Part shown: positions 31,918-43,404 of the stretch, one piece after another
How positions within the stretch are numbered: the stretch's first letter is position 1
Layout: each line of letters opens with the position of its first letter
Assembly: GCF_004342665.1 (NCBI RefSeq)
Contig: NZ_SMBY01000004.1
Span: 113,198-177,197, forward strand
Length of the DNA stretch: 64,000 nucleotides
Direction: 5' to 3'
DNA from: Samsonia erythrinae
Lineage (GTDB): Bacteria > Pseudomonadota > Gammaproteobacteria > Enterobacterales > Enterobacteriaceae
Notes under the pieces: model-generated
Seen by the model: the letters and a program-made list of their open reading frames with translations, nothing else
The model's database searches: none
Told to the model about the DNA's origin: nothing
Translations under genes and position numbers: made by a program

Positions 31918-33621
31918 CGCCGGCGTTTCAGGCGCGGTGGTTTGATGTGGAACAAGGTCGGTGGAGACATCCGCCACCGGCGTTTCTTGTTGTGCCAGCT
32001 TTTCACGTCGTTGCTGCTTACGGGCTGCGCGCGCGGCGATCGCCGCCTGATTGTCGGGCTGTTGCTCTGGTATCACCGTTATGGGCGATCCCACCGTCGC
32101 ATCGGCGGCTTGTTTACGGCGAATACGCGCCAGCGCTGCCTGAACCGCATCTTTATCACTGGTGGAGACATTCGCCGCGGCTTGCTTATGGCGCAGTTCG
32201 CGCGCGGCTTTTTCCCGTTCAAGGCGGGCCTGTTTGGCATCAAAACGCGCTTTGGCCTGCGCGGCCCGCTGCGCATCGTCGTCGATGGCCCGAATTTCCG
32301 CTTTTTCCTGACGATAATATTGCACCAGCGGGATGTTGCTGGGACAAACGTAAGCGCAGGCGCCGCATTCTATACAATCGAACAGATGGTGCTGACGCGC
32401 TTTTTCGTGCTCCTGCCCGCGACTGAACCAGTAAAGCTGCTGAGGCAGGAGGCCTGCGGGGCAGGCATCGGCGCATTTGCTACAGCGAATGCAGGACTGT
32501 TCTGGTGCCGTGGGCGCTATTTCTGCATGCGAAGGGGCGAGCAGACAGTTGCTGATTTTGACGATGGGCACGTCCAGCGACGGCAGAGTAAAGCCCATCA
32601 GCGGGCCCCCCATAATCACCATCGGCTGTTTGTTGACATGAAAGCCGCCGTGTTTGAGCAGGTGACGTACCGGCGTTCCCAGGCGCGCCCACACATTACC
32701 GGGTTGGCGCAGGGCTTCACCGGTCAGCGTCACGACGCGCTCGGTGAGCGGCTCGCCGTCGATCACGGCACGTTTGATGGCGTAAGCCGTACCGACGTTC
32801 TGCATGAGCACGCCGATCGCGGCGGAGTGCTTACCGAAAGGCACTTCCTTGCCGGTCAGAATTTTGGTGAGCTGCTTCGCGCCGCCTGACGGATATTTGG
32901 TCGGGATAACGCGCAACTGCATGTCGCTGCGGTTGCCCAATGCCAGACGCAGGGCGCTGATGGCTTCCGGTTTGTTATCTTCGATTCCAATCAGGATGCG
33001 CTGCGGTTGCAACAGAAATGACAGGATCTCAATGCCCTGAATAATTTCCTGCGCACACTCCTGCATGAGTCGGTCGTCAGCGGTGATATAGGGTTCGCAT
33101 TCCGCGCCGTTGATAATCAGGGTTTCGATCCCGCGCATTCCGCCTTGCAACTTGGCCGCGGTAGGGAACCCCGCACCGCCCAATCCGGCGATACCCGACT
33201 GATGCAGATGGGCAAGCAGGGTGTCGGGGCGCTGTGCGCGATAGTCTGTCAAGGTTTGCCGCTCGCACCAAAGATCGTCGCCATCCGGCACGATGATGAC
33301 ACTGAGTTCCGACAGACCTGACGGATGAGCCGTCGTATGCTGACGGATGGCGTGTACCGTTCCCGACGTCGGGGCGTGAACGGGCAAGGTGCGGCCTTGT
33401 CCCCGTGTGAGCGGCTGGCCTCGCAGCACTTTATCGCCGACGCTGACGCAGATCTCGCCTTCCGGCCCAAGATGCTGTTTGAGTGGAATAATGAACTGTT
33501 CTGGCAAAGGGATCTGGCGCAGCGGCACCCGGCTGGACTGCGTCTTCATTTCCGGTGGATGAATTCCTCCGTCGAAGTCCCAGATCCGGTCTTTTTTAAA
33601 GGCGGAAAACAGCTTAAGCAT
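31213..33621 (-). CDS. rsxC: Rsx complex subunit C, with long C-terminal repeat tail
   Basis: An 802-residue peripheral subunit (E. coli 740). The N-terminal part has the NADH/FMN-binding Nuo51-like region ([31 protein letters not shown]). Two [4Fe-4S] clusters follow: C377, C380, C383, C387 and C416, C419, C422, C426. After about residue 440 the chain is an Ala/Arg/Lys-rich tail. Residues from 569 on are four full and one truncated copies of a 52-residue repeat starting [20 protein letters not shown]. The core should be functional; the tail length is unusual even for RsxC, where repeats are known. It overlaps rsxB by 8 bases. Confidence 0.95.
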   Translation of the reverse strand: MLKLFSAFKKDRIWDFDGGIHPPEMKTQSSRVPLRQIPLPEQFIIPLKQHLGPEGEICVSVGDKVLRGQPLTRGQGRTLPVHAPTSGTVHAIRQHTTAHPSGLSELSVIIVPDGDDLWCERQTLTDYRAQRPDTLLAHLHQSGIAGLGGAGFPTAAKLQGGMRGIETLIINGAECEPYITADDRLMQECAQEIIQGIEILSFLLQPQRILIGIEDNKPEAISALRLALGNRSDMQLRVIPTKYPSGGAKQLTKILTGKEVPFGKHSAAIGVLMQNVGTAYAIKRAVIDGEPLTERVVTLTGEALRQPGNVWARLGTPVRHLLKHGGFHVNKQPMVIMGGPLMGFTLPSLDVPIVKISNCLLAPSHAEIAPTAPEQSCIRCSKCADACPAGLLPQQLYWFSRGQEHEKARQHHLFDCIECGACAYVCPSNIPLVQYYRQEKAEIRAIDDDAQRAAQAKARFDAKQARLEREKAARELRHKQAAANVSTSDKDAVQAALARIRRKQAADATVGSPITVIPEQQPDNQAAIAARAARKQQRREKLAQQETPVADVSTDLVPHQTTAPETPATTDPRKAAVADAIARVKARRAAQQAATDPQASLASVDAESLAEPAAAPATPATTDPRKAAVADAIARVKARRAAQQAATDPQASLASVDAESPPEPAAAPEMPATTDPRKAAVAAAIARVKARRAAQQAATDPQASLASVDAESPAEPAAAPETLATTDPRKAAIARVKARKAAQQAATDPQASLASVDAESPAEPAAAPATPATTDPRKAAVAAAIARVKARRAAQASSYKEE

Positions 33622-34192
33622 GTTGTTCTACTTGAATAATGCGTACTGGAATCGTTTCGAGATCCCATTTCCAGTTGGCCGGTGTCGAAGCGACGGGACG
33701 TAATTCGATACAGTCCGTTGGGCAAGGGGAGAGGCAGAGGTTACAGCCGGTGCATAAATCGCTCACGACGGTATGGACCGCTTTCGTGCTGCCGATGATG
33801 GCATCCACCGGACACGCCTGAATGCACTTGGTGCAGCCGATGCAGTTGTTTTCATCGATCAGCGCGACCTGACGCACAGGCGCCTGAACGGCGGCATCGC
33901 CTTCCAGCGGCTGCGGATCCACGTTCAGTTTCTCAGCCAGTTTCAGCATCATCGCTTCGCCGCCGGGGCCACATTTATTGATGTTTTCGCCGTTCAGCGC
34001 GACGGCTTCGGCGTAGGGGCGGCAGCCGGGGTAACCACACTGACCGCACTGGCTTTGCGGCAGCATCGCTTCGACTTCCTCCACGATCGGATCGTTTTTG
34101 ACTTCAAAACGTCGGGAGGCGTAGCCCAGCACCAGACCAAATACCAGCGCGAGCGCGCTTAATGCGGCAATGGCGATCCAGATAGCGGTCAT
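33614..34192 (-). CDS. rsxB: Rsx complex subunit B (ferredoxin-like)
   Basis: A 192-residue iron-sulfur protein with an N-terminal membrane anchor (about 4-26). [10 protein letters not shown] cluster-binding domain is followed by two ferredoxin-type [4Fe-4S] motifs: [12 protein letters not shown] and [12 protein letters not shown]. It accepts and passes electrons within the complex. The start codon overlaps the rsxA stop by one base and its end overlaps rsxC by 8 bases. Confidence 0.97.
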   Translation of the reverse strand: MTAIWIAIAALSALALVFGLVLGYASRRFEVKNDPIVEEVEAMLPQSQCGQCGYPGCRPYAEAVALNGENINKCGPGGEAMMLKLAEKLNVDPQPLEGDAAVQAPVRQVALIDENNCIGCTKCIQACPVDAIIGSTKAVHTVVSDLCTGCNLCLSPCPTDCIELRPVASTPANWKWDLETIPVRIIQVEQHA

Positions 34193-34773
34193 CAGAATTT
34201 CACCAATCCGCTAAAGCCCATAAACGCCAGTGACATCAGCCCGGCGGTAATCAACGCAATAGAGGACCCGCGAAACGGCGCCGGAATATCCGACACGGCG
34301 AGGCGCTCCCGAATGGCGGCAAAGAAGACCATCACTAATGAAAAGCCCGCGGCGCCGCCAAAACCATAAATGGTTGATTGCAGGAAACCGTGCGACAGGT
34401 TGACGTTGAGCAGCACGACGCCGAGCACCGCGCAATTCGTGGTGATGAGCGGCAGAAAGATCCCCAACAGGCGATACAGTTCGGGACTGGCTTTGCGCAC
34501 GAACATCTCGGAAAACTGCACCACAACGGCGAGCACCAGAATAAACGCCATCGTGCGTAAATAGAGAATATCAAGCGGCACGAGAATAAACTCGTTGACG
34601 AGCCACGAGAATATCGAGCCCAGCGTCATCACAAAGGTGGTTGCCAGACCCATGCCGATCGCCGTCTCCAGTTTTTTGGATACCCCCATGAAAGGGCAAA
34701 GTCCAAGAAACTTGACCAGGACGAAATTATTTACCAGAAGGATGCTAACAAAGAGCAATGCATATTCAGTCAT
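34192..34773 (-). CDS. rsxA: Rsx complex subunit A
   Basis: A 193-residue inner-membrane protein of the RnfA/NqrE family with about six helices, exactly E. coli length. [20 protein letters not shown] and [11 protein letters not shown] carry the conserved cysteines that hold the intramembrane iron centre with RsxE. The frame is open 22 codons upstream, but the ATG at 34773 gives [20 protein letters not shown]. It is the first gene of rsxABCDGE-nth. Confidence 0.97.
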   Translation of the reverse strand: MTEYALLFVSILLVNNFVLVKFLGLCPFMGVSKKLETAIGMGLATTFVMTLGSIFSWLVNEFILVPLDILYLRTMAFILVLAVVVQFSEMFVRKASPELYRLLGIFLPLITTNCAVLGVVLLNVNLSHGFLQSTIYGFGGAAGFSLVMVFFAAIRERLAVSDIPAPFRGSSIALITAGLMSLAFMGFSGLVKF

Positions 34774-35070
34774 TACGGTGCCTGCAAAACAAAACCGGGC
34801 TATTATCAGGCATTGTCGGGCTTTCGACAACATACCCAAAGTAGGGTTATCGCCATTTCCTAATAGGGTAAGGCGTAAAGTGCGCTAAAGAAGGGGGGAC
34901 GACTCCGGTTATCGGGTCGCTTATTCGAGGATTGATCGCTATCGCGCAAGGGCTGCGGAAAAATATTTGACCGTGAGTAACAGAATGGGGAGCGAGATGG
35001 ATGTGTGGTGAACCGCGGGCCGTTGTCGCCGCGTCATCAGGATCCGCGCTTCAACGCCGTACGTTTGCGA
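34774..35070. other. Intergenic region upstream of rsxA
   Basis: About 300 bp between rsxA and the araA terminator, expected to hold the rsx promoter. In E. coli ydgK, cnu and blr lie here; I find no trace of them. I see no open frame resembling a gene. Confidence 0.5.
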
Positions 35071-35107
35071 TAAAACCGGGCAGGGGTGACATTGCTCCCG
35101 CTGCCCG
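35071..35107 (-). terminator. araBA terminator
   Basis: On the reverse strand CGGGCAG (35107-35101) pairs with CTGCCCG (35083-35077), the stem extended by GGG/CCC, and is followed by GTTTTA. It begins 7 bases after the araA stop. Confidence 0.8.
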
Positions 35108-35113
35108 AACGTG

Positions 35114-36619
35114 TTAGCGACGACAGAGCGTGTAATACACTTCGTTCCAGCGCAGCGCGTCTTTGAATTCGTGAAGCCGGGTTTCGTTATCAATCACCAG
35201 CAACTCGATATTTTGCATTTCTGCATAGAGACGCATATGTTCCAGATCCAGGGCCTGACTAAAGACGGTGTGATGGGCGCCCCCCGCCAGAATCCAGGCT
35301 TCGGCGGCCACCTCCAGTGAGGGTTGCGCTTTCCAGATGGCGCGGGCTACGGGCAATTTCGGCAGCGGACGTGGTTGCTCAATCGTATCGACCAGATTGA
35401 CCAGCATTCTGAAACGATCCCCCATATCGATGACGCTGGCATTGAGTGATAACCCGGCAGGGGTCGAAAAAATCAGGCGAGCAGGATCGGCTTTGCCGCC
35501 AATCCCCAGATGTTGGGCATCCAGAATCGGTTTTTGCTCTCTGGCGATGCTGGGGCAAACTTCCAGCATGTGAGAGCCGACCACCAGATCGTTACCGGTC
35601 TGGAAATGATAGGTATAATCCTCCATGAACGAGGTGCCGCCGGGCAGGCCATCGGCCATCACCTTCATAATGCGCAGCAGCGCCGCCGTTTTCCAGTCCC
35701 CTTCGCCGCCAAATCCATAGCCTTGCTGCATCAGGCGCTGTACCGCCAGCCCCGGCAACTGCTTTAAGCCATACAGATTTTCGAAATCGGTCGTGAACGC
35801 TTTATAGCCGCCTTGCTCCAGAAAATGCTTCAGACCGAGTTCAATTTGCGCGGCATCCAGCAGATTCTGCCGGTTGGCGCCGTTGAGTTTTACCGCGTCC
35901 GTTAACTGGTAGCTGGCCTCATACTCCTCGACCAACGCGGTGATATCGCCTTTGGCTACCGCGTCAACTTCGGCGGCCAAATCGCCCAGCCCCCAGGCGC
36001 TGACGGCGTAACCGAACTGGATCTGCGCGCCCACTTTATCGCCTTCGGTAACGGCCACTTCACGCATGTTGTCGCCAAAGCGTGCGACCTTCAACTGCTT
36101 GCTTTCCTGAATGGCGGCAGCAACCCGCATCCACTTACCGATGCGATCGTGCGCGCGCGTATCCTGCCAGTGGCCAACCACCACCTGATGAGTCTGCCGC
36201 ATCCGTGCGCCGATAAAACCAAATTCACGCCCGCCGTGCGCGGTCTGGTTCAGGTTCATGAAATCCATATCCATCGTGTCCCACGGTATTTCGGCATTGA
36301 ATTGGGTATGGAATTGCAGCAGCGGCTTGGTGAGGATGCGCAGGCCGCCGATCCACATCTTGGCGGGAGAGAAGGTGTGCAGCCAGGTCAGCAGGCCGAT
36401 ACAGTTATCCTGATAGTTCGCGTCGCGACAGAGCGCCAGAATTTCATCCGGCGTTTTCACCAGCGGTTTCAGGACCAGTTTCACCGGCAGGTTGGCCTGC
36501 TGGTTCAAGCTGGCGACCACTTGTTCTGCATGATTGTTGACCTGACGTAACGTTTCCTGTCCGTAAAGATGCTGGCTACCGATAACGAACCAGACTTCAA
36601 GCTGCTTAAAATGATCCAT
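35114..36619 (-). CDS. araA: L-arabinose isomerase
   Basis: A 501-residue enzyme converting L-arabinose to L-ribulose. [20 protein letters not shown] at the N-terminus, [12 protein letters not shown] with a metal-binding Glu, [10 protein letters not shown] and [10 protein letters not shown] are all typical; catalytic Glu and His ligands appear intact. Length equals E. coli AraA (500). It follows araB by 36 bp on the same strand. Unlike E. coli, no araD follows: a terminator comes at once. Confidence 0.97.
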   Translation of the reverse strand: MDHFKQLEVWFVIGSQHLYGQETLRQVNNHAEQVVASLNQQANLPVKLVLKPLVKTPDEILALCRDANYQDNCIGLLTWLHTFSPAKMWIGGLRILTKPLLQFHTQFNAEIPWDTMDMDFMNLNQTAHGGREFGFIGARMRQTHQVVVGHWQDTRAHDRIGKWMRVAAAIQESKQLKVARFGDNMREVAVTEGDKVGAQIQFGYAVSAWGLGDLAAEVDAVAKGDITALVEEYEASYQLTDAVKLNGANRQNLLDAAQIELGLKHFLEQGGYKAFTTDFENLYGLKQLPGLAVQRLMQQGYGFGGEGDWKTAALLRIMKVMADGLPGGTSFMEDYTYHFQTGNDLVVGSHMLEVCPSIAREQKPILDAQHLGIGGKADPARLIFSTPAGLSLNASVIDMGDRFRMLVNLVDTIEQPRPLPKLPVARAIWKAQPSLEVAAEAWILAGGAHHTVFSQALDLEHMRLYAEMQNIELLVIDNETRLHEFKDALRWNEVYYTLCRR

Positions 36620-36655
36620 GATGGCTCCTGTAACGTGTTCCCCGCAGGGAGAAAA

Positions 36656-38341
36656 TTAGTGCTTTGCCGTAGAGGCGGGGCGATAGGCCGGTTCCGCGAG
36701 GCGGCACCATTGCTGATAGCGTTCATAGAGCTGCTGGTAACGGGCAACGCGCTGGCTGTCCGGCTTTAGCGTGCGGGCTATTCCGCTGGCCATCTGCCGT
36801 TGGGCCGTGGGAATATCGCGGTGCGCGCCCGCGGCCACGGCGGCGAAGATGGCCGCGCCAAGCGCGCAGCACTGGTCAGAGGCGACGATTTGCAAGGGAC
36901 GATTCATGACGTCGGCGCACACCTGCATGATGATGGGGGATTTACGCGCGATGCCGCCCAGCGCCAGCACATTCTCGACGGGGACGCCCTGATCTTCAAA
37001 ACACGCCATAATCGCGCGTGCGCCGAAGGCCGTCGCGGCAATGAAACCGCCGAACAGCGTGGGCGCATCGGTGCCCAAATTGAGGTCGGTGATGACGCCT
37101 TTTAGCCGCTGATTGGCGAACGGCGTTCTGCGACCGTTGAACCAGTCCAGCACCACGGGCAGGTGATCCAGCGTGGGGTTATCCGCCCACTGGCGGGTGA
37201 GGCGTTCCAGCAGTTTGCCTTCAACGGCCTGCAAGGCGGTGGCGTATTCGGGGTTGTCCTTTGCGGCTTCCTGCAATGGCCAGCCCAGCAACCGCCCAAA
37301 CCAGGCGTACATATCGCCGAAAGCGGACTGTCCGGCTTCCAGACCGATATAACCGGGGATGACGCTGCCGTCGACTTGCCCACAGATACCGGCAATGGTG
37401 CGATCGGCGATGCGTTCTTCATCGGCGATGAGGATATCGCAGGTGGATGTGCCGATCACTTTAACCAGCGTGTAAGGGGTGGCACCGGCGCCCACCGTGC
37501 CGACATGGCAGTCAAATGCACCGCCGGCGAGGGTGACATGTTCAGGGACGCCAAGCCGCTGCGCCCATTCAGGGGCGATTGTGCCCACCGACTGTTCTGC
37601 CGTCCAGGTTTCGGTAAACAGCGGATGGCGTAATGTCTCCGTCAGACAGGGATCGAGCGCATGAAAAAAATCTTCCGGCGGCAATCCGCCCCAACTGGGG
37701 TGCCAAAGTGATTTGTGTCCCGCACTACAGCGGCCTCGGCGTATATCGCCGGGGGCTTGCGTACCGGAAAGCAGGGCTGGCACCCAGTCGCATAACTCGA
37801 CCCAGGAGACGGCGGCCTGACGTACAGCCGCATCCTCGCGCGACACATGCAGGATTTTGGCCCAGAACCATTCCGATGAGTAAACGCCGCCGATGTAACG
37901 CGTGTAGTCCGGGAACCGACCGCTGCGGCACAGCGCATTGATCGCTTCTGCTTCTTCTATTGCGGTGTGATCTTTCCACAGCACGAACATGGCATTCGGG
38001 TTGTCGGCGAACTCGGGACGCAGGGCCAGAATCTGGCCTTGTTCATCAATCGGCGCAGGCGTCGAACCGGTCGAATCCACGCCAATACCGATGATGCTTT
38101 GCCGCTGTTCACGCGACAGGCGGGAAACCACCACTCTGATGGCCTGCTCCAGCGATTCAATATAGTCCAGCGGATGGTGTCGGAATTGGTTGTTGGCGGG
38201 CCGGCAGTATTTGCCTTCAAGCCAGCGAGGGTAGTAGACCACCTCTGTTTCCAGCTCTTGTCCGCTTTGACAGTCGACAGCTAAGGCGCGAACCGAATCG
38301 CTGCCGAAGTCGAGGCCAATCGTTATCGCGCCCGCACTCAT
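36656..38341 (-). CDS. araB: L-ribulokinase
   Basis: A 561-residue FGGY-family sugar kinase making L-ribulose 5-phosphate with ATP. The N-terminal [18 protein letters not shown] nucleotide-fold motif, [16 protein letters not shown], the catalytic Asp in [16 protein letters not shown] and the C-terminal [19 protein letters not shown] are present. E. coli AraB has 566 residues. It is divergent from araF, with a 372-bp shared control region, instead of from araC as in E. coli. Confidence 0.97.
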   Translation of the reverse strand: MSAGAITIGLDFGSDSVRALAVDCQSGQELETEVVYYPRWLEGKYCRPANNQFRHHPLDYIESLEQAIRVVVSRLSREQRQSIIGIGVDSTGSTPAPIDEQGQILALRPEFADNPNAMFVLWKDHTAIEEAEAINALCRSGRFPDYTRYIGGVYSSEWFWAKILHVSREDAAVRQAAVSWVELCDWVPALLSGTQAPGDIRRGRCSAGHKSLWHPSWGGLPPEDFFHALDPCLTETLRHPLFTETWTAEQSVGTIAPEWAQRLGVPEHVTLAGGAFDCHVGTVGAGATPYTLVKVIGTSTCDILIADEERIADRTIAGICGQVDGSVIPGYIGLEAGQSAFGDMYAWFGRLLGWPLQEAAKDNPEYATALQAVEGKLLERLTRQWADNPTLDHLPVVLDWFNGRRTPFANQRLKGVITDLNLGTDAPTLFGGFIAATAFGARAIMACFEDQGVPVENVLALGGIARKSPIIMQVCADVMNRPLQIVASDQCCALGAAIFAAVAAGAHRDIPTAQRQMASGIARTLKPDSQRVARYQQLYERYQQWCRLAEPAYRPASTAKH

Positions 38342-38453
38342 GTTCTGCTCCTTATTCGTCCCGCATCGTTGGGAGTTACGATAGGCAGGGATAAGGTCGG
38401 GCGGTTAGGCGTGGTTAGCTGGAAATATGTATTTTTCTGTCACACGCAGCCAT

Positions 38454-38475
38454 TTTGTGAAGCAGGTCAAAGGTT
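38454..38475 (-). promoter_or_regulatory. Probable CRP site in the araB-araF control region
   Basis: TGTGA-AGCAGG-TCAAA (38456-38471) matches nine of ten fixed positions of TGTGA-N6-TCACA. It lies 115-130 bp upstream of araB and next to an AraC-like half site. A weaker candidate, TGTGA-TAGCGC-TCTAC, is at 38529-38544. Confidence 0.6.
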
Positions 38476-38479
38476 AATA

Positions 38480-38496
38480 ATTGGTTAAATTTGCTA
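38480..38496 (-). promoter_or_regulatory. Probable AraC half site facing araB
   Basis: On the reverse strand TAGCAAATTTAACCAAT matches 12 of 17 positions of E. coli araI1 (TAGCATTTTTATCCATA). I could not find a clear second half site 21 bp away. Confidence 0.5.
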
Positions 38497-38618
38497 AATA
38501 TATGCACAAACCTGTCATTCTCCCGGTATGTGATAGCGCTCTACATTCTTGCGGGTAATAACGGCTAAAACAATAGGCGTCTGAATGCTGCTGGGTAAGA
38601 AATGACGCTAAGTCTGTG

Positions 38619-38635
38619 TTTTTCCTTTATCCAGA
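38619..38635 (+). promoter_or_regulatory. Possible AraC half site facing araF
   Basis: TTTTTCCTTTATCCAGA shares the TTTATCCA core with the AraC half-site consensus (10 of 17 positions overall). It lies about 80 bp before the araF start. Confidence 0.35.
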
Positions 38636-38713
38636 CCGGAAATCCCTCACCGGTAGCCCGAACTTATCGCGGCGTTGCTGGTGGATCGAAAGAGAATTAT
38701 ACCGGAGAACGTC

Positions 38714-39697
38714 ATGCATAAATTCACTAAGGTACTGGCTGCCATTGGTCTGGCTGCCGTTATGTCACAATCAGCTATCGCAGAAAACATCAAACTGGGG
38801 TTTCTGGTTAAGCAACCGGAAGAACCCTGGTTCCAGACTGAATGGAAATTCGCTGATAAAGCAGGAAAAGATCTCGGTTTTGACGTCATAAAAATCGCCA
38901 TTCCTGATGGGGAGAAAACCCTGAATGCCATCGATAGCCTGGCCGCAAGCGGCGCAAAAGGTTTCGTCATTTGTACGCCGGACCCGAAGCTGGGACCGGC
39001 GATTGTGGCGAAAGCGCGCAGCTACGATTTGAAAGTCATCGCGGTTGACGATCAGTTTGTAAACGCGAAAGGCAAGCCGATGGATACCGTGCCGCTGGTG
39101 ATGATGGCCGCGACCAAGATCGGCGAGCGGCAAGGGCAGGAACTCTGGAAAGAGATGAACCAACGCGGCTGGAAAGTGGAGGACACGGCGGTGATGGCGA
39201 TTACCGCCAATGAGCTGGATACCGCGCGCCGCCGTACTTCAGGCTCAATGTCTGCGCTCAAGGCCGCCGGCTTCCCGGAAAAACAGATCTATCAGGTGCC
39301 GACCAAATCGAATGATATCCCCGGTGCGTTTGATGCCGCTAACTCCATGCTGGTTCAGCACCCGAAAGTGAAAAACTGGCTGATCGTCGGCATGAACGAC
39401 AACACCGTGTTGGGCGGCGTGCGCGCGACGGAAGGTCAGGGGTTTAAAGCGGAAAATGTGATTGGTATCGGTATCAACGGCGTGGATGCCGTCAGCGAGT
39501 TATCCAAAGCGCAGGCGACGGGGTTCTTCGGGTCGCTGCTGCCGAGTCCGGATATTCACGGCTATAAGAGTATTCAGATGCTGAATGACTGGGTAACCAA
39601 AGGCGTGGAGCCGGCGGCATTTACCGAAGTGACGGATGTCGTGCTGATCACCCGTGACAACTTTAAGGTCGAACTGGAGAAAAAAGGGCTGATGTAA
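38714..39697 (+). CDS. araF: L-arabinose-binding periplasmic protein
   Basis: A 327-residue precursor (E. coli 329). Signal peptide MHKFTKVLAAIGLAAVMSQSAIA is followed by ENIKLGFLVKQPEEPWFQTEW, the known mature start. Sugar-contacting residues are recognisable in TPDPKLG, DDQFVNAKG, TARRRT and GMNDNTVLGG. The frame is open 13 codons upstream; the ATG at 38714 is preceded by GGAG at six bases and by a proper signal peptide. It is the first gene of araFGH-araC. Confidence 0.97.
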   Translation: MHKFTKVLAAIGLAAVMSQSAIAENIKLGFLVKQPEEPWFQTEWKFADKAGKDLGFDVIKIAIPDGEKTLNAIDSLAASGAKGFVICTPDPKLGPAIVAKARSYDLKVIAVDDQFVNAKGKPMDTVPLVMMAATKIGERQGQELWKEMNQRGWKVEDTAVMAITANELDTARRRTSGSMSALKAAGFPEKQIYQVPTKSNDIPGAFDAANSMLVQHPKVKNWLIVGMNDNTVLGGVRATEGQGFKAENVIGIGINGVDAVSELSKAQATGFFGSLLPSPDIHGYKSIQMLNDWVTKGVEPAAFTEVTDVVLITRDNFKVELEKKGLM

Positions 39698-39790
39698 TCA
39701 CGCCCGATTTCGTAAAGACGCGGATAACGCCGGTCTGCATCAGCGGGCCGAGGTTATCCGTTTTTCGACCATTGTGATGAGGAAACCGAC

Positions 39791-41314
39791 ATGACAGCAC
39801 AGTCTCCCTATTTGTCGTTTCATGGGATTGGTAAAACGTTTCCCGGCGTCAAGGCGCTTTCAGACATCAGTTTTTCCTGCCAGGCCGGCCAGATCCACGC
39901 ATTGATGGGGGAAAACGGGGCGGGTAAATCGACGCTGTTAAAAATTCTTAGCGGCAATTATTCCCCGTCGGAAGGTGAAATTCACATTCAGGGCCGGCCC
40001 GTGCAGTTTAACAATACGATGGATGCGTTGAATGCCGGCGTTGCCATCATTTATCAGGAACTGCATCTGGTGCCGGAAATGACGGTGGCTGAGAACATCT
40101 ACCTTGGCCAGTTGCCGCATAAATACGGCATGGTGGACTATTCACTGCTGCGCTATGAAGCCAGACTTCAACTTGAACATCTGGAATTGGACATCGACCC
40201 GGATACGCCGCTTAAGTACCTGTCTATCGGCCAGTGGCAAATGGTGGAAATCGCCAAGGCGTTGGCCCGCAACGCTAAAATTATCGCTTTTGATGAACCG
40301 ACCAGTTCGCTGTCCGCGCGTGAAATCGAGCAGCTTTTCCGGGTGATTAAGGAACTGCGCAGCGAAGGGCGGGTTATTTTGTATGTTTCGCACCGGATGG
40401 AGGAAATCTTCGCGCTGAGCGATGCCATTACCGTGTTTAAGGATGGCCGCTATGTCCGCACGTTTGACGATATGCGGCAGGTGAACCACGAATCGCTGGT
40501 ACAGGCGATGGTAGGGCGAGAACTGGGTGATATTTATGGCTACACGCCGCGCCCGCACGGTGAAACGCGACTGATGCTGAAAGATGTGAAAGCGCCGGGG
40601 GTGAAATCTCCCGTCTCTCTGGCGGTAAAACAGGGGGAAATTGTCGGGCTGTTTGGGCTGGTGGGGGCGGGCCGCAGCGAACTGATGAAGGGGCTGTTTG
40701 GCGCAACGAAAATCACCGACGGTCAGGTGCTGCTGGATGGCAAGCCGCTGGTGGTGAATTCTCCCCTTGATGCGATTCGTCAGGGCGTGATGCTGTGCCC
40801 GGAGGATCGCAAAGCGGACGGCATCATCCCGGTGCATTCGGTCCGCGACAACATCAATATCAGTGCGAGACGCAAGAGCCTGACCGCCGGTTTTATCATT
40901 AACCACCAGTGGGAGGTGGAGAACGCAGCGAAGCGCATTGCGGCGCTCAATATCAAAACGCCCTCCGATGAACAACTGGTGATGAATCTTTCCGGCGGGA
41001 ACCAGCAGAAAGCCATTCTTGGGCGCTGGCTGTCCGAAGAAATGAAAGTCATTTTACTTGATGAGCCAACGCGCGGCATTGATGTCGGGGCGAAGCACGA
41101 AATCTATCACGTCATCTATGAGCTGGCGAATCAGGGGGTCGCGGTGCTGTTTGCCTCCAGCGATTTACCGGAAGTGCTGGGTCTGGCTGACCGGATTATC
41201 GTCATGCGCGAAGGCGCCGTTTCCGGCGAAGTGATGCATAACGACGCCACGGAGCAGAATGTGCTCAGTCTGGCGATGTTACGAACCCCTGATATCGAAT
41301 CTGCGGTTGCCTGA
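39791..41314 (+). CDS. araG: L-arabinose ABC transporter ATP-binding protein
   Basis: A 507-residue tandem ATPase (E. coli 504). The first nucleotide-binding domain has Walker [10 protein letters not shown] (40-48), signature [15 protein letters not shown] and Walker [12 protein letters not shown]. The second has a degenerate A loop (GLVGAGRSE), signature [11 protein letters not shown] and [12 protein letters not shown]. This one-degenerate arrangement is normal for sugar importers of this class. It follows araF by 93 bp and precedes araH by 18 bp. Confidence 0.97.
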   Translation: MTAQSPYLSFHGIGKTFPGVKALSDISFSCQAGQIHALMGENGAGKSTLLKILSGNYSPSEGEIHIQGRPVQFNNTMDALNAGVAIIYQELHLVPEMTVAENIYLGQLPHKYGMVDYSLLRYEARLQLEHLELDIDPDTPLKYLSIGQWQMVEIAKALARNAKIIAFDEPTSSLSAREIEQLFRVIKELRSEGRVILYVSHRMEEIFALSDAITVFKDGRYVRTFDDMRQVNHESLVQAMVGRELGDIYGYTPRPHGETRLMLKDVKAPGVKSPVSLAVKQGEIVGLFGLVGAGRSELMKGLFGATKITDGQVLLDGKPLVVNSPLDAIRQGVMLCPEDRKADGIIPVHSVRDNINISARRKSLTAGFIINHQWEVENAAKRIAALNIKTPSDEQLVMNLSGGNQQKAILGRWLSEEMKVILLDEPTRGIDVGAKHEIYHVIYELANQGVAVLFASSDLPEVLGLADRIIVMREGAVSGEVMHNDATEQNVLSLAMLRTPDIESAVA

Positions 41315-41332
41315 CCGCGAAGGAGCCAAATA

Positions 41333-42319
41333 ATGTCAACGGTTACGTCTGCAACCTCAGAAAAGAAGAAAGGCGGTATAGAACTATCCCGCATTTGGGA
41401 CAACTACGGCATGCTGGTGGTGTTTGCCGTGTTGTTTATCGGCTGCGCGATTTTCGTCCCGAATTTCGCTTCGTTTATCAATATGAAAGGGCTGGGGCTG
41501 GCGATCTCGATGTCCGGCATGGTGGCCTGTGGGATGCTGTTTTGTCTGGCTTCCGGGGATTTTGACCTGTCGGTGGCCTCCATCATCGCCTGCGCCGGCG
41601 TCACGACGGCTGTCGTGATCAACATCAGTGAAAGCCTGTGGATTGGCGTCGGTGCGGGCCTGTTGCTGGGCGTGGCATTCGGGGTGCTTAATGGTTTTGT
41701 CATTGCCCGCCTGAAAATCAACGCGCTGATTACGACGCTGGCAACCATGCAAATTGTGCGCGGCCTGGCGTACATTATTTCTGATGGCAAAGCGGTTGGG
41801 ATTGAAGATGAGCGCTTCTTCGAGCTGGGATATGCTAACTGGCTGGGGCTGCCCGCGCCGATCTGGATCACTATCGGCTGTATGATTCTGTTTGGTCTGT
41901 TGTTGAACAAAACGACATTTGGACGCAACACGCTGGCGATTGGGGGGAATGAAGAGGCCGCCCGTCTGGCCGGGGTGCCGGTCGCGCGAACCAAGATCAT
42001 CATTTTTGCCTTGTCCGGTCTGGTGTCGGCCGCCGCGGGCATCATTCTGGCTTCGCGTATGACCAGCGGTCAGCCGATGACCTCCATCGGGTATGAACTG
42101 ATTGTCATTTCAGCCTGTGTGCTGGGCGGCGTATCGATGAAAGGTGGAATTGGCAAAATTTCTTACGTGGTGGCTGGGGTGTTGATTCTCGGCACGGTAG
42201 AGAATGCCATGAATCTGCTGAATATCTCTCCGTTTGCTCAGTATGTGGTGCGTGGTCTGATTTTGCTGGCGGCGGTCATTTTCGACCGTTACAAACAGCT
42301 GGCGAAGAAGACGGTATAA
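41333..42319 (+). CDS. araH: L-arabinose ABC transporter permease
   Basis: A 328-residue inner-membrane permease of the RbsC/AraH family with about eight to ten helices. GLGLAISMSGMVACGMLFCL, ASGDFDLSVASIIA, NALITTLATMQIVRGLAYI and the AraG-contacting loop GGNEEAARLAGVPVARTK are typical. Length equals E. coli AraH. Cotranscribed with araG; araC follows after 63 bp. Confidence 0.97.
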   Translation: MSTVTSATSEKKKGGIELSRIWDNYGMLVVFAVLFIGCAIFVPNFASFINMKGLGLAISMSGMVACGMLFCLASGDFDLSVASIIACAGVTTAVVINISESLWIGVGAGLLLGVAFGVLNGFVIARLKINALITTLATMQIVRGLAYIISDGKAVGIEDERFFELGYANWLGLPAPIWITIGCMILFGLLLNKTTFGRNTLAIGGNEEAARLAGVPVARTKIIIFALSGLVSAAAGIILASRMTSGQPMTSIGYELIVISACVLGGVSMKGGIGKISYVVAGVLILGTVENAMNLLNISPFAQYVVRGLILLAAVIFDRYKQLAKKTV

Positions 42320-42382
42320 GCCCGTGCGGCAGACGATGGCCTTCTGCCGCATTTTACCCTTATCGCGTATACCGGAGGTTTG

Positions 42383-43315
42383 ATGTATCACCGTATGGCG
42401 CAAGACTCGCAGCCCAACCCGCTACTGCCGGGATACTCGTTTAACGCTTACCTCGTCGCCGGTCTGACGCCTATTCAGGCTGAAGGGCCGCTCGACTTTT
42501 TTATCGATCGCCCTGACGGAATGAAAGGCTACATCATTAATCTCACCATCAAGGGGCAAGGACAGGTTTTTGATGGTGATGAAACATTTTTCTGCAAACC
42601 GGGTGACTTACTGCTGTTCCCGCCCAAATCAAAGCATTTTTATGGGCGCTCACCGGATAGCGATTGCTGGTATCATCGCTGGGTTTATTTTCGTCCGCGC
42701 GCTTACTGGGCGGACTGGCTCGAATGGCATACCCAAAGTAGCGGTATTGGCCGCATGAGTCTGCCGAACAACACATTGCTGTTGGAATTTGACCGGCTGT
42801 TTGCCAGTATTGAACAGATGCAGCGTTCCGGGCGTCGCTTTTCGGAAGAGCTGGGCATGAATTTGCTGGAGCGCCTGCTGCTCAGAGCGATGGAGGAGGA
42901 TCCGCAAAGCCCGCAGAAAATTATGGATCCGCGGGTGATCGAAGCCTGCCAGTTTATTACCAGCAATCTGGCCGGGGAACTGCGTATTGATGAGGTGGCC
43001 CGACACGTTTGTCTGTCGCCGTCGCGTCTGGCCCACCTGTTTCGCGAGCAGGTCGGCATTAATATTTTGCGCTGGCGTGAGGATCAGCGCGTGATCCGCG
43101 CCAAGCTGCTCTTACAAACGACGCAGGAGTCTATCGCCAATATTGGTCGCGTGGTGGGGTATGACGATCAGCTCTATTTCTCACGCGTGTTCCGTAAGCG
43201 TGTCGGCGTCAGCCCCAGCGATTTTCGCCGCCGCCGCAGCGAAATCAACTTTCCGGCGGCGAAAACATCGCTTGCGGCATGGGGAGGGAAAGCGTCCCGC
43301 GCGCTTAGTCGCTGA
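42383..43315 (+). CDS. araC: Arabinose operon regulator AraC
   Basis: A 310-residue AraC-family regulator that binds L-arabinose and controls the ara promoters. The N-terminal arm and cupin domain ([13 protein letters not shown] [38 protein letters not shown]) match E. coli AraC closely; the C-terminal domain has two helix-turn-helix motifs ([18 protein letters not shown] and [20 protein letters not shown]). The ATG at 42383 is four bases after GGAGG; an ATG at 42395 is an alternative, a TTG at 42380 is too close. It is downstream of araH on the same strand, so it may be partly cotranscribed with the transporter rather than divergent from araB. Confidence 0.93.
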   Translation: MYHRMAQDSQPNPLLPGYSFNAYLVAGLTPIQAEGPLDFFIDRPDGMKGYIINLTIKGQGQVFDGDETFFCKPGDLLLFPPKSKHFYGRSPDSDCWYHRWVYFRPRAYWADWLEWHTQSSGIGRMSLPNNTLLLEFDRLFASIEQMQRSGRRFSEELGMNLLERLLLRAMEEDPQSPQKIMDPRVIEACQFITSNLAGELRIDEVARHVCLSPSRLAHLFREQVGINILRWREDQRVIRAKLLLQTTQESIANIGRVVGYDDQLYFSRVFRKRVGVSPSDFRRRRSEINFPAAKTSLAAWGGKASRALSR

Positions 43316-43404
43316 CTGAGCAGACCGCGCCAGATTCCCCCGGCAGGCGACGGGTATATACTGAGAAAGACACCAAAAAATAAATAAGCGAAAGGGGAAT
43401 CATC

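Noticed and set aside
31080..32006. Long reverse-strand open frame rich in Arg and Pro, with repeated units
   Set aside because: It is the rsxC repeat tract read in another frame; the rsxC frame continues the RsxC protein and its stop is next to rsxD.
31118..32889. Several long forward open frames (275 and 457 codons) with Ala/Gly repeats
   Set aside because: Antisense shadows of GC-rich rsxC; no ribosome site or family resemblance.
40142..40975. 277-codon open frame opposite araG
   Set aside because: Antisense shadow of the araG ATPase with no homology that I recognise.
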